Shown here piece after piece: positions 1 to 11,876 of a DNA stretch of 64,000 nucleotides. Under the pieces are notes generated by a model, which worked only from the letters and a program-made list of their open reading frames with translations, made no database searches and was not told the origin of the DNA. Location: assembly GCF_905475465.1 (NCBI RefSeq), contig NC_062236.1, positions 10,488,001 to 10,552,000 of the forward strand, in the 5' to 3' direction. The first letter of the stretch is position 1; each line of letters starts with the position of its first letter. Position numbers and translations under genes: made by a program. The stretch comes from Pieris napi. Its lineage: Eukaryota > Arthropoda > Insecta > Lepidoptera > Pieridae.

Positions 1-2663
1 ACCATGACTCATCATTACAGAAGATACGAATTTAGTTATTATTAAAGCTTTATAAATTAATCCATACAACAATTGGTTAGTTTACATGTCTTAATTTTAA
101 TTTTTCTTTTTTAGTGGTCTAGTTTTGTATGGCGTCTTTAGGGTAAAAGCCTCATCCATATTTTTCCATTTCACTTTGGCTTCGCAACCTTCAACCAGTT
201 TTTCCGAATTTCTTACATATATTTATTTCCAAAGTTTGGAAAATGTTTGAATCCTTTTGTATATATGGATTCCATCTTTGGCTATATTTTTAGCATAATT
301 GTATTTTTGTTATTTATAATTTAAATTGCCTGATAATTCAAAACAAATAAAGGAATAATTGTTGTCATCAGTTTGCGCGAATGTTACATTTACATAAACT
401 TTTTCTATTGATTTATATATTACTAAAAATCACTCAAAACTTAATCTATTTAATGTTACAAACTCACGTTAATATGCGTATCAATGTTTGACTGACGTTT
501 TATTAGTATACAAAACATTAAAATGTTTTTAAATGCCAAATTGTTTTAGAATGAAATTATACTTAAAGCCGCACTCGTAGGCCGTAGCGCGTAGTAACTG
601 ACTTGTAGCATCCGTAGAGGTAATGCATTGCAATTATCTATCATACTCTTTCTTGATTAGCAAGGTAATTCTCAATTATTAACCTCTAGAAAAAATGTAT
701 AGATAAATCTATTACATACGGTGTAATTGTCGAAATTATGAGTGTCAAGATTTTACAATTTGTAAGTAAACTAGTACAATAATAAAACCGAGCACCGCAC
801 ATAAAACACCAGCGACAGATGCGTAGGCGAAAGAGAATTTAGGGTGCTTTTAAATTAACGTTTGTGCTCATCGTTTAATGGTCCTGTTAACAGATTGTGT
901 AGGATTTACAATACAACTGTGGTGAAAAATTATCCTTCGCCGAGACCTTTCACCGAGTGGTTTTAGAAAACTTGCTGTGTTAATTATTTGCTATTATTAT
1001 TATTTTACAGTGTATATTCACGGATGCTTTTCGGACCCATGCGATTTCTTCAATACAAAGAGTTCCCTCGTGAGTTGTGTCGATTGTGAGGAAGTTGCAC
1101 GGATCTGGTTAGCGCTGCCTTCTTAAGTTCTCAGCTATTTTCACACATGTATATCCTTTCTATAGCATATTTTCATAAGTATCTGGTTATTCTCCTTGTA
1201 ATATCAACATTTGAGACAAAATTTGATATAAAAAACTTATTATAGTTACGTAATATATAGTATATACTAATTAAGAAACAACAGTCTATGGTATTTATAT
1301 TTTATTGAACTAGTGGAAATACAGAAGTGGTGATGATTTTTCAGCAAATATTAACAAACAATAATAAATAAGAAAATAAGCAAACTATATTTTAAATAAA
1401 ATGTAAGTAATATAAATTAGGAAATAATTTGCATCAGAAAGTGATCTCATCTCCGAGTTGGATTTAAAATGCAAATAACTTTACATAAATAATACTTGCC
1501 GAATGTATCGAATTTTCATTCATATAAAATTAATCAGTTGGCTAGTGACTTTTCATTAATACGAAATGCTTCAGATTAGTAGGGTTACCAACACAAATTA
1601 TATTTTTAGCAATAAATTGAGCATTCGTCTATATCTACAACGGATACTTCAAATACTCATAATATGGATATAAACAGCAACGGATAAGGTGCCATTTGAC
1701 ATATAAAAATATTTTGGCATTCTGATAAGGAGGGAGCTTTTAGTTTATTGTTTATCAGAATGCCAAATCGTAAAATGATTGCTTCACGACTGATTGCGAC
1801 CGCCGCTGTGAAAACCGCCGTGAGAGTTCGAAAAGTGAGTTATAGAATCGCAAGGCTGACAAGATAAAAACGTATCGAAGCGTGAACGTGAATATGTGAA
1901 CACTTTTATATAATATAGAAGTTGAAGGGAAGACGACAAAGAGACACAGCTTACTACGAATTTCTTTAAATTTTAATTAAATATACGATCACATACGCAT
2001 ATGTTGCAAAACTGATGAGGTTTTTTTTCAGCAAGTAAAAGTTTAATTCCAAATAAAATCCTTGTAAACTGAATAAAAAGGGATTCATTAATTAAATCCT
2101 CTATCTTCGTTAAGAAATTAATTAATATTTATATGCACATTTAAGTATCTAATTTAAAGTTTATTATATTATTATTAAATTTAAAAATTAAACATAAAAT
2201 TGACTCATAAATAATTATAATTACACCATTATAACATTTTCTCCACTAATTCTTGGATCTACTAATATCATTTTTACTTCCAGTTAGATTTACTACAAGC
2301 GCCTCTTATAAGACAACTGTTTTTTATCACATGGGTGAATATTTTATGGCGGATGCCGCCCTGCCACTTTCTCCATTTTCTCTCTATTACAAGTTGTTAC
2401 TTGGTACCTGCTGTAGAAATTCGTTAGAACGATCATAGATACAGCCCTAGCGTATTCCCGAAATGTATTCGTTGTGTAAAATTACCAATGTATGGCTGGC
2501 TGGTTCAAGGAACGGTCACCAAAGTTTAATAAAGTAAATGAAGTGCCATCGCCTAAGTAAGTATCCGTTACGTAATCGAAAGTTAGGATTTTACAATTTA
2601 TATTACATTCATATTGTTTTCATTTTTGATGGGGTATATAATTGATATTTCTTCGTTATATCT
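1..2663. other. No gene recognised
   Basis: AT-rich unique-looking DNA. Apart from the hairpin at 1713 nothing stands out; the 61-codon frame at 2253-2438 has no recognisable product. Confidence 0.5.
1713..1767. repeat. Perfect 16-bp stem hairpin
   Basis: TTTGGCATTCTGATAA (1713-1728) and TTATCAGAATGCCAAA (1752-1767) are perfect inverse copies around a 23-base loop. It might be a small foldback element; the stem is too short for a typical pre-miRNA. Confidence 0.7.
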
Positions 2664-2795
2664 TAATATATATAAATTACGTGTCACGTTGTTTGTCCGC
2701 TATGGACTAATAAACTAATAAACTACCGAACCGATTTCAATCAAATTTGCACACCGTGTGCAGTTTGATCTAACTTAAAAGATAGGATAGCTTTT
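2664..2795 (+). repeat. Lepidopteran interspersed repeat, class uncertain
   Basis: AAATTACGTGTCACGTTGTT, then GTCCGCTATGGACTAATAAA, ACCGAACCGATTTCAATCAA and ATTTGCACACCGTGTGCAG, is a phrase I recognise from many moth and butterfly genomes (possibly a Helitron or LINE tail). No terminal structure is clear, so the class is left open. Confidence 0.4.
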
Positions 2796-3063
2796 ATCTC
2801 AATTTATACTCGCAATATTATATTATATATGATAGTCACAATTCTAACAGATGGCGCAGTGTTGAAAGTAATGGCATTACCACCAAAAAAGCATGGTGGT
2901 CCCATGACTGGTGTTCTCCTACCGTTTCCCTTGAATAGGTTACTACTATGTAATATAACTAAAACCTTAGCCACAGCAACGCTTGGCCGGTCTACCAGTA
3001 ATATATTTTTTTTTAGATTGATAAAACACCTTTAATAGAGCTATTCAAGAGAATATAGTATCT

Positions 3064-3386
3064 GTAGTGTTGGCCTAGCAGCCAGGTGTATGAGTCCTTG
3101 TCCTCAATATACTTGCACGCACAGTGAAGGAAAACTTTGTGGGGAAACTGATGCGTCTTAGAACCAAAAATTGGCGGTGTATTTGAAAGAAGGGTTTTGT
3201 TTAATATTTGTACTCTTCGTGTAGATCATCTTTGGCGTTTGCCTCTAAGTGCGTGTCACAATAAAAATTGTATGGCAAGCTTTTATCAATTATAAAAAAG
3301 AAGGCTGATCATACTTGCCTATTAGAAGAAAAGTGATAATGATAGCAGAATCTGCGGCTATGACCAAGGGTTGTAGCGACAGTGAT
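3064..3386 (+). mobile_element. Metulj-like tRNA-derived SINE, degraded
   Basis: The tRNA-derived head (GTGTTGGCCTAGCAGC) and the body block GTGAAGGAAAACTTTGTGGGGAAAC are recognisable by comparison with the better copies at 30732 and 55071. The tail block CTGATCATACTTGCCTATTAG and the terminal GGTTGTAGCG follow after about 110 bases of unrelated sequence (roughly 3183-3290). The copy is old. Confidence 0.65.
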
Positions 3387-5783
3387 ATTTTTATATGTAT
3401 AATAATTTATACTTATTAAAAAATGTTTTTTCTATTTCCAGGCCTTCAAAGTCGCGCGGGCAATAACTTCATAGAAAAGCGTTCCCCTCTGCTAGGAGAG
3501 ATGTTTAATATTCAATGAATACATTCATACTAATGTAAAACTAATTTGATACATTAATAATAACCGAGCTGCAACTTTCGAACGTATAATAAATGCATAA
3601 AATAGAAGAAAGAGAAAATAGGATTTTAAATTGATTTAACAACAAAATATTGGAATTATTTATTACATTGTTTTACATTTAATTATTACTTTTTCATACA
3701 TTAAATGGATCCTTTTCGATAAATTGGAGATATTACTATCGAACTTTCTTCAATTAGTAAAAAGATGTTTAATGAAATATTATAATGAAACTGGACTTAA
3801 TTTTCAGCTTATTAAGGATAGGAATAATAATAGTACATTAATAGAAAGACATCAATAATATATATATTGCTGTACTTTTAATGATATATTACTGTTTTTA
3901 CTGTTCACTTGTACCATAAGATTTGACAAAAGCTTAGAGTTAAACCAAATCTCATTCTTAAGCAAAGTCACACACTACGAATAAAGCACCTTGTCAAGCT
4001 TGTCATCTCAGTTACCTATCGCCGTTCCCTTCACACCTGACCGGGGATACTATTAGTGTGAGTGAAACGAAATTAAAAAATTCCGTCACGTAGTGTATGA
4101 ACTAGCCAAAATGTGGATGCGCTCCTCGCCGGGGTCACTGACCTGAACTGCAAGCGGTCAAACTTTGCCTTAGCAACTATTGAGGAAGTAGATTATTATA
4201 AACTTCGTTATTCTATTCTTTGATATTTAGATTGATATGGAAGCTTCCGGCGCAGATATACAGAAGAAATTGTGTGTAATATGAAATGACAGTTCTCATT
4301 TATTTTTATATCTTTACACAGTATACGTGGCATATATGATAATTATATGACGTACAAGCTTTCAAAATAAAATAGATTTCTAGATAAAATAATCGCTGTA
4401 AAATTGATATTGACGGCACAAGCGACACTTTTATCAAATGTGTGAAATAATAATAATAATTAGTGGCGCTACAACCTTTTTAGGTCTGAGCCTCAGATTT
4501 CTGTATCTGTTTCATGATCATTCAATAATCTAATAGGAAAGTGGGTGATCAGCCTCTTGTGCCTGACGACGCTATCGACTTTTTGGGTCTAACCGTTCGA
4601 GCGAATGTTAAATTCGCACATAGAAAGAAAGTCCATTGGTGCACAGCCGGGGATCGAACCTACGACCTCAGGGCTCAGTCGCACGCTGAAGTCACTAGGC
4701 TAACACTGCTCTCATTAAAGGTATGTATTTCTAATAATAATCTAAGATTCTATTTTTGAATTAACTACGATACTTTGTTTTTTTTTTAATATATTTAAAT
4801 GCGATCTGTAGTTACCGACTACGAAAAGTAAATCAAAATTAGAAATAGAATTGCTGAGTGTGAAAAGGATACACCGAGGAACTAAGTAGTTTCTATATTT
4901 CGTTTCAGCCGCTGCACGGACCTTAACCAAGTTATCGAAATTTCTAAGAAGAGAGACGAAAGTGTATGTGGAGTCGAATAGTTATACTTATTCGAATAAA
5001 TTCCCCCTTTTACATATGTTTTAATTGCTTTGCTTTGTACCATTTGGTTTGTCACCGTAGTTATTTTCCTTCCTTTTTATTGAATTACTTTAATTTTACT
5101 GTACTTTTGTATTACAGTCACGAAGTGTAAACAAATAAATATGCCGTAGGAATGTTTCTATTACTATTCAGTGACATTCGCTGTTAGCCAATCATCCTTG
5201 AAGGTTCCCAATTGCCACACCTAAGACGTCAAAACTTATATAAGATCAACAGTCATCCGGCATGAATGGAGTAAAAAATTCAAGGAAATGTTAGCTGATT
5301 CACTGAGTGTTGCAACTTTCTTTAGCGTAAACAATATGACGTCAATTGTATATTGAGAACAGTGGGTAAAAGGTATTTGTGGATGCGTGGTACAATCAGC
5401 TTATCAAACAGAAGTCACCGAGGAATTCAGATATTTATAAAAAAGTTACGCCTTCATAGAAACTTACGTGTACGTGAGAACATACGTATGTGTGAGTAAA
5501 TCAGGATAGGGTTGTATTATTCCCATATTACGAATGTTAGAGTATGATAGAAGTGGATCACAAAACTTGATATTGATAAAAGTACGTTCCTATACACTAT
5601 GATTCTTAGTTTGTCTTATATTAAATAAAACTATCAGACAAGGAACGTAAGACATTGCTAATACGAGTTATTACCTAAGTTTAAACAATGATGCTTTCAA
5701 AAACTTAACTTGAAAAAAAAACCAAGTCTCGCAACTCTTCTACCGTAAAAATTGTGAGATCCATGTAAATTTGGTATTACATG
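3387..5783. other. No gene recognised outside the SINE at 4463
   Basis: AT-rich DNA with short A/T runs. No coding motif, RNA gene or further repeat family was recognised. Confidence 0.5.
4463..4712 (-). mobile_element. Metulj-like tRNA-derived SINE
   Basis: This is a nearly complete reverse-strand copy. On the minus strand it starts AGCAGTGTTAGCCTAGTGAC (tRNA-like A box), contains GGTTCGATCCC (B box), and ends in the family tail GGTTGTAGCGCCAC. The central block reads AAAAAGTCGATAGCGTCGTC. About 250 bp long. Confidence 0.8.
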
Positions 5784-5787
5784 TTAA
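5784..5787. repeat. TTAA target-site duplication, left of piggyBac-like element
   Basis: TTAA immediately precedes the CCCTAGAAAG terminus. Its partner is at 7092-7095. Confidence 0.9.
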
Positions 5788-7091
5788 CCCTAGAAAGATA
5801 ACGTTATTTTTTTGTACTGAAAAGATAAACATGCGCCTGAGAGGCGCACTGTTTTAATAGCAGTTTTTTTTTATGAATGTCAATTATTTTTATTTCATTC
5901 ACTACTGTAAATTGTTGAATTATTAATAAGTAAATAAAATACATAAGTATTATCATAAATTTTTATTCAAAATATGAAAATTTGTAGGTATTTATAAACC
6001 CTTAACAAAAATTTGAAGTCTTCTGTACTTAGGTAGAAATTTTTAAAAATAGGTAACTTTTATAGTGTTTTTTTCTTATTAATTAATTAATTATAATATA
6101 ATCAGTCTCAATTTAAAAAAAATACTGGAAAAATCAACGGCTAAAGACAATTGTTGCAAACATCTTTTTTATGTTCTCCGCACACTGTCTTTTTACATTT
6201 TGTGCAACTCATCTTGGACATTCTCTTCTTTTTTTTTTGTATATAAGCAGTACAGTACCGTCGAATTTTAGCTGGAGGTTCCTCATCAGCTTCTTCAGAC
6301 ATCTCTCGGTTAGTCTGTGGGAGGATATTCTCAATACTTTCTCTTGAATAATCTCGTCAGTTATAAATAACTCAAAGCATGGAAGTGGTTCAAAAATATT
6401 TCAAGACATGCGACTAGGCCCTCTATTGGAATGAACTATATTGATCTCAGACGTTCTTCTGTTATTTTGTCCTTTAGCAGTAGCCCAAACATGCCTATTC
6501 TTGCCCCTGATCATATCATTAGGCGGCGTTGGTCATGTCCAGTATTTTCAGTGACATTCTGCGATGAAGGATCAATCGAATTGTTATAAATCATAGCTTC
6601 AACTACGTACTCATCATCAGTATCGCTTTGCACATTGTCTTCACTTACATGGTCCTCGATCTCACTGTCACTGCCGACATCTGCGCCTTCATCTTCTTCA
6701 TTCAATAAATAAACAATTTCTCTTTCATCCAACACTCTTCTGCTCGCCATGATGCGAAAACGCTCCTAAAAACAATTAATTACAATAAGTATTCACCAAT
6801 AAAAAAAACCTACCTTTAAACTTACCGTACATTGGTAAAAAATTATAAAAACAAAATCACTATGAAAGTGGCGAAAGTTACACAAAAGATAAACATGCGC
6901 CTCCCGAGCGCAACGCATCGCTCTATCAGCAAACCTGTGGTACTTACCGAACAGAAGAAGCCGTCTCTCGGAAGTGATGACCAAGGACTGAATTGGCCCG
7001 GAAACACAAACTTGTATGCGCGTCGGTAACAAAATGGCAGCGAAATATATATTTCGCGGGCGCCTCTGAGGCGCACGTTATCTTTCTAGGG
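5788..7091 (-). mobile_element. Internally deleted piggyBac-like DNA transposon
   Basis: This 1304-bp element is bounded by TTAA on both sides (5784-5787 and 7092-7095), the target site of piggyBac transposons. Its ends are 17-bp perfect terminal inverted repeats beginning CCCTAGAAAGATAACGT, almost the classic piggyBac terminus. Inside the ends lie short GC-rich palindromes (TGCGCCTGAGAGGCGCA near the left end, a related one near the right end) and a 19-bp direct repeat at 5820-5838 and 6884-6902, resembling the subterminal repeats that transposase binds. The minus strand carries the head and tail of a transposase but not the catalytic core. The element cannot move on its own, yet both ends look intact, so it could be mobilised by a relative elsewhere in the genome. 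Confidence 0.92.
6141..6750 (-). pseudogene. piggyBac-type transposase remnant lacking the DDE/DDD core
   Basis: Reading leftwards from ATG at 6750, the frame encodes an acidic N-terminus containing SDSEIEDHVSEDNVQSD, which closely matches the start of piggyBac transposase. That frame ends at 6511, and the homology continues in another frame (IRGKNRHVWATAKG, then NRGPSRMS, then CFELFITDEII), so a small frameshift has occurred near 6515. An in-frame TGA lies at 6401-6403. Near 6345-6355 the sequence jumps straight to the C-terminal end: RRYCTAYIQ followed by a cysteine-rich block with CTKCKKTVC, GEH and CNNCL, stop at 6141-6143. That block is the zinc-binding C-terminal domain of the family. 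All of the catalytic core is missing. The call rests on several independent motif matches in the right order, so it is firm. Confidence 0.88.
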
Positions 7092-7095
7092 TTAA
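7092..7095. repeat. TTAA target-site duplication, right of piggyBac-like element
   Basis: TTAA immediately follows the inverted terminus. Its partner is at 5784-5787. Confidence 0.9.
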
Positions 7096-9940
7096 TGTTG
7101 CTGTTAATATATTCAGTGCCTACTTTAGGGACCTTCTTGAGTTGTTATATAATTAGCTAAACTAACAACCTGTTATACTGACCATATCAGTATTAAAATT
7201 GTTTATGTTTCAGATAAATAGATTGAATTGATCACACTAAACAAAATATAATATATCTATATATTACTTGTGAGATATATTATTTTAATGTTTAGTAAGC
7301 ATAATTTTTCCTTGATAAATACACTAAACGCTAATTGTATTCCAAATTTAAAGTTTCTATGACTCCTAGAAGTGCCATAGAGTTTTGTGCTCGGTCAGGC
7401 AGTCAGTGAGTGAGTGACGAAATTAAGAAACTTTAACTAGTTGTAAATGGGCGTTGAAGTTCTTACACCACGGATGTCAAAAAAGCAACTTTTCAGGAGA
7501 GAGAAAAAATTGCCTAATTTTGAATAGATACTAAAATAATCAAATTTACTATTTCAGTATACTTATTTAAGAACTATATTTATAGTTCTATTTAGTGAAG
7601 AATCTCTTGAATTTAATCTTAAACTACTGGTTCAAATTTAATTTAATTTGAAATATACCCTGCTTGGTTACTGGCTTCTAGTTTTATCAACAATGAAGTC
7701 ATATGGGGGTGAAAATGGCGCGAAATGGCTCGTACGGCCTTGCCGCTTGTATGCTCGACTTGGTATAGAAATCCAAAGTAGTTATTTTTAGATGTTGTTT
7801 TACGAATGTAGTTATTTTGTAACACTACCATCTAAAATAGCTACAGGTATCCGATTTCCATAAGAAATCTCGGTGCGGACGCAGTTCGAATATGAAGCGT
7901 CAAATACAAAGAAACGTCAAATTCAAATTCCGAATGTTATGCCGCCGTTAGAAATTCGGCCAATAATGATAGTGGAATCGCACTGTCGTGAGTCAACGGC
8001 CGGTGAAATGATTCGATGGTTCGTTCACCTTTCACCCAATTTGCCTAAAAGCACTTCGGCCATGAACAGATGGTAATACACCAAGAGTTACACAAACACT
8101 TGACTACTACTTTATAATTTGGCGGATTATACCCGTGCAAAGTGCAGTTTTCGAGTATGACTTTTATTAATTTATATTAGAAGTCCGTAGATAAAGAAAC
8201 ATACAAAATACATTCACGGACATTTCTTTTAATTGTGTAATTGTTATTTGTTTTATATTAACAAGATACACACATAGATTCTAACGAAAAGTACGTATAC
8301 TAATGAGTATGGACCATTCTTTTGTTAGGAACTAACCCGACCTAGGAGTTATACATGAACCCCAATGGCCCCTTATAGCCCATTTGCGCCCCTTTGCACA
8401 AACTGAAAAGTAATAAAATATTTGTTAAAGTTCTAAGCTTACCAAAGTTATTATTGTTACATTTTTTTAATTGATTATTAGCATAGACAATATCCTTGTA
8501 TGCACTTTTATTGTTACAACCGCCGGTAAGCCCACGTTTTTAATCTGTGTATTGTACGTTGACAGTTGACAGCTACAGTACCTACACGATAACGGGGATT
8601 TCGCGGGCTTTTCTCGCGGAAGTTATTTGAATCCGTCTCATTGTTATTCCATAATCTATTTATGATTCTATTTATGCGTGCGTGGTATTTGCATAAATTA
8701 CTCGCACACTGGATATTTTTAATTAAACAAAGTGTTTAGATCACTTAACAGTGTCTTTGATTAATTATCAATATAATTCACTTTTATTACGCCCTACACA
8801 GATTTATTTAATTACTGTCACGAAGAATTGACAAAATATTCACCTATCTGACCTGAATCGATCGTAATCAAATACATTTGTTCAAACCTCAGTACGCCAA
8901 TAAATGCATTATCGCTGACAATCTTTCTTTGTTCAGCATTTTAATGCGTCTTCTAACTGTATGAAAAAAGTACATTATGTGAAGGTAGGTCGCCAAACGG
9001 TACTAAAAACTAGCACAACGAACTTGAAATTTGGCGTTTTGTGCGTGTACAAAAAAAATACACGTGCTTTATGTACTAGGAGAAAATGAACGGGTAGGCG
9101 GTGTGAGTGAGAGGCAGATTTTGATAGAAAGTTTATTTGTTTAGCTATTAGTGAAGAGAAACGTGACAGGCCCCAACTTAGGTCAATACGCCTGCTTTCT
9201 GTTACATTTCTAGTATTCGTTTAAGCAATTTTCTAATATCGCACGGGTGTTTAAAATTTATCTAAATTGTTAATATGTTATAGAACTTAATTACAAAGTT
9301 TCATACTCCGTCAAAATACCCATAGAGGCCTGTAAACTATAGACTTTCATAGATAACTTACAGATACTCATTATAAGAAGCATTTGTATCTATGTTACAT
9401 TCATACGCAACACAATGTTTAAGGGGAATTTTCCGATTTGTGTAGCAATTATCTGTATTTTCCGGTACAATTACTACTTAGGGCATTTGCCGATTAATAA
9501 AATCGTATTAAGGAATTGCCTCCATCTAAATGTTTACGATTACTGCATAGAAAAAGACAGATTATAAAACATAAAGTTGTTTGACTTAATGTTAAGAATT
9601 AGGTTAAACTTTAAGGAAAATTATTTTAAGTATTACATTTTAATTTATAATTATTTGCAATAGTTCTAATGTAATTTGGAGTATTGAAGATTAATATGAT
9701 TTCATATTTATATCTATTTTGTAGTTTTACTTGGTTACAATTTCGAGTCTTGGTAACGTTATTAATGTATACGGGTTAATAATAGTTTTACCATAGGAGA
9801 CTTAACACCTTTTTAATTATTAGATTTTTTTGTTTTTATTATGCGCGCGTGATATCACTTCATTCCTACATTTCAAAGCGTAGTTAAAAAGATCTTAGCA
9901 CATAGACTATGACAGATGACAAATGACAATGACAATGGTT
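7096..9940. other. No gene recognised
   Basis: Contains the 87-bp inverted-end element at 7349, a somewhat CpG-richer patch at 7690-8080 with no recognisable product, and TGACA clusters at 8559-8572 and 9909-9937. Confidence 0.45.
7349..7435. repeat. Short element with 10-bp inverted ends
   Basis: TAAAGTTTCT at 7349-7358 is the perfect inverse of AGAAACTTTA at 7426-7435. The interior has GGCAGTCAGTGAGTGAGTGA, a phrase common in lepidopteran repeats. No clear target duplication. Confidence 0.3.
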
Positions 9941-10513
9941 TCTATATTATTATTATTTGAAATGGATTACACAGTTTCTTTTGCTTGGATTCCGGGGCAC
10001 TCAGGTATCTTTGGCAATACCAAGGCTGATATCCTTGCCAAAGCTGCGGTCAATGACGGAGATCTGGTTCCGTACAAAAACTTTTGTTGTGATTTGGCTC
10101 TCCTGCCTAAATCCCAGTTATTGAATTCTTGGACAAACATTTGGCGTTCTTCAAGTCAGACTAAAGGTCGATATTACAGCACGATTCAGGAGGATATCTG
10201 AGCAAATCTGACGCTTGGTAAAGCTATCACTTCGACCCTTATACGTATGAGGGTAGGCCATGCATGCATTCCTTTGAATTTGGCAAGGCTTAACATTTTG
10301 CCTAACGATATTTGTGAGTGTGGCAATGACGTTGGGGATTTTAATCATATATTCTTCGCCTGTACTCGACATGACCGTTCCGCTTTTATTTCCTCACTTT
10401 TATCCATTAAAATTCCTTTTCCTACTTCAATTTCTGTCCTATTATCTAATATAAATATTGATGTATATAGAATTTTAGCCAGTTTTATTTTTCATAACAA
10501 TATAAAATTATAA
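9923..10513 (+). pseudogene. LINE ORF2 C-terminal fragment (RNase H plus zinc-knuckle-like tail)
   Basis: One frame runs through the whole interval with a single in-frame TGA at 10199-10201. The first part has FAWIPGHSGIFGNTKAD followed by ILAKAA, the diagnostic last block of RNase H with its conserved His and final Asp. The second part, beginning after the stop with ANLTLGKA, has VGHACIPLNLARL and CECGNDVGDFNHIFFAC, the Cys/His cluster that follows RNase H in such elements. The endonuclease and reverse transcriptase are absent. The frame is otherwise intact over almost 200 codons, so the copy may be fairly young or only lightly decayed. Confidence 0.8.
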
Positions 10514-10666
10514 CCATTTATGTACTTATATAATAAATTTATCTGATCCTTTTCCAAATTCCGCTCCAATTTCTAATCCAATAAAATAAATCTAACAACG
10601 CACTTCCTAACTTTTTTTCATGGCTGACGCACAAACCGTGCAGGCCAAGAAAGGAGAAAAAAAAAA
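9941..10666 (+). mobile_element. 5'-truncated non-LTR retrotransposon with RNase H domain
   Basis: This is the tail of a LINE whose ORF2 ends in an RNase H domain, as in the I, R1, LOA and related clades. Coding homology runs to the stop at 10511-10513, followed by about 150 bases of 3' UTR and an A-rich end near 10666. The 5' border is approximate: the recognisable domain begins near 9980, and the preceding TGACA-rich bases are probably host DNA. No target-site duplication could be made out. Confidence 0.75.
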
Positions 10667-11876
10667 TCTCATGTAGTTTCATAAGATTAAAGCGTAGAGT
10701 CGGCGTAATATCGATTGCCTTAAGATTCACGAACTAACTATATTGTTCTGAATATATAAGCGATTTAAGCATAGCTTATGCTATAAACAAGTTTTATATT
10801 AAATGATGCGTTACCACCCACTTAAGGCAAAAAATACATATGCATGCGAGAAACATCCGGAATGTAATGAAAACGATAGGATTATTTGCATTCACGATTT
10901 TCTTTACTATCAAACTAAATGTTCTACATTTATCAAAGTATATAAATATTTATCGATTGGTTTTTTATCGTTGCTAATATTTCCTTTTCAAAGAAACAAA
11001 GTTGTATGTTATGTTAAAATTGAAGCCCTTGCAATAACAGAAACATTCTTATGTAAATGACATAGATATGAGTGTTTTTTTTCTTTTGTTCCGTTTTAAC
11101 CCGAAACAGTTATTTTTATCGATAGTCGATCTTAGATCCGCTGGTGGTAACCACTACACTGTATTGTTATATCCTTAAAACGGTCGCTCACGTCGCAAAC
11201 AACTAAATCGATTTGTCAGTAAATCGACAATTTGAAGCAAGTGTTCGGCCGATGACGTCACAAGGCTACATTGGCGGATCCGTGCCTAGGTCAAGGTTTA
11301 TGTCTCGTAAACACTGCCCGACGTACTACCGACCTGATATTTAGTTATTGCAAAAATTGCGACAAATACATCTTATAATTTATTTTTAATTTTTAATACT
11401 TTTTTCTGCTTATCCTACTCTCAGTAGCTTTGATTTTAGAACGTGCTTAAAATGGGGCGTTTCTTTGTTTTTCTAATTACATACATTACTGTATTAAGGT
11501 ACCGGTAGAAGTAGGAAAGAATTTTGTGGAAAGAGATTCTGCAATATGTACTCCATAAATTGACAGTGTCCTTGCAGGAAAATGACTGCATTCTATTGAT
11601 TACAGCATTATAAATGGCTATGTATATACTAAAAATTTAACTAAAATTTAACCTAAATAAGAGTACAATTTAGATATTAGGGTATGTCAAAAACGTATTG
11701 GATTCGACATATAGATGTCGTACTTAGCGTTAAGTACACTGAATGTCACCTTTAAAGCCTGATTAGCTGATTGATTTACTATTTACTGTAAGAAATTTTT
11801 ACGATTTTGTTTAAATCTTACATACCTTTTTTTCAGTTTAAATCAACTGTTAACTGTTAAACGCGTTAAATAACAG
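10667..11876. other. No gene recognised
   Basis: AT-rich. A full CRE (TGACGTCA, 11253-11260) lies in a GC-richer patch at 11230-11330. The 85-codon frame at 10803-11060 is not recognised. Confidence 0.45.

Noticed and set aside
1713..1767. Pre-miRNA gene
   Set aside because: The stem is only 16 bp with a 23-base unpaired loop, too short for Drosha/Dicer substrates without further pairing, which I could not find.
6832..7076. Overlapping 65-79 codon frames on both strands
   Set aside because: They lie in the right subterminal region of the piggyBac-like element, upstream of the transposase start, and show no homology.
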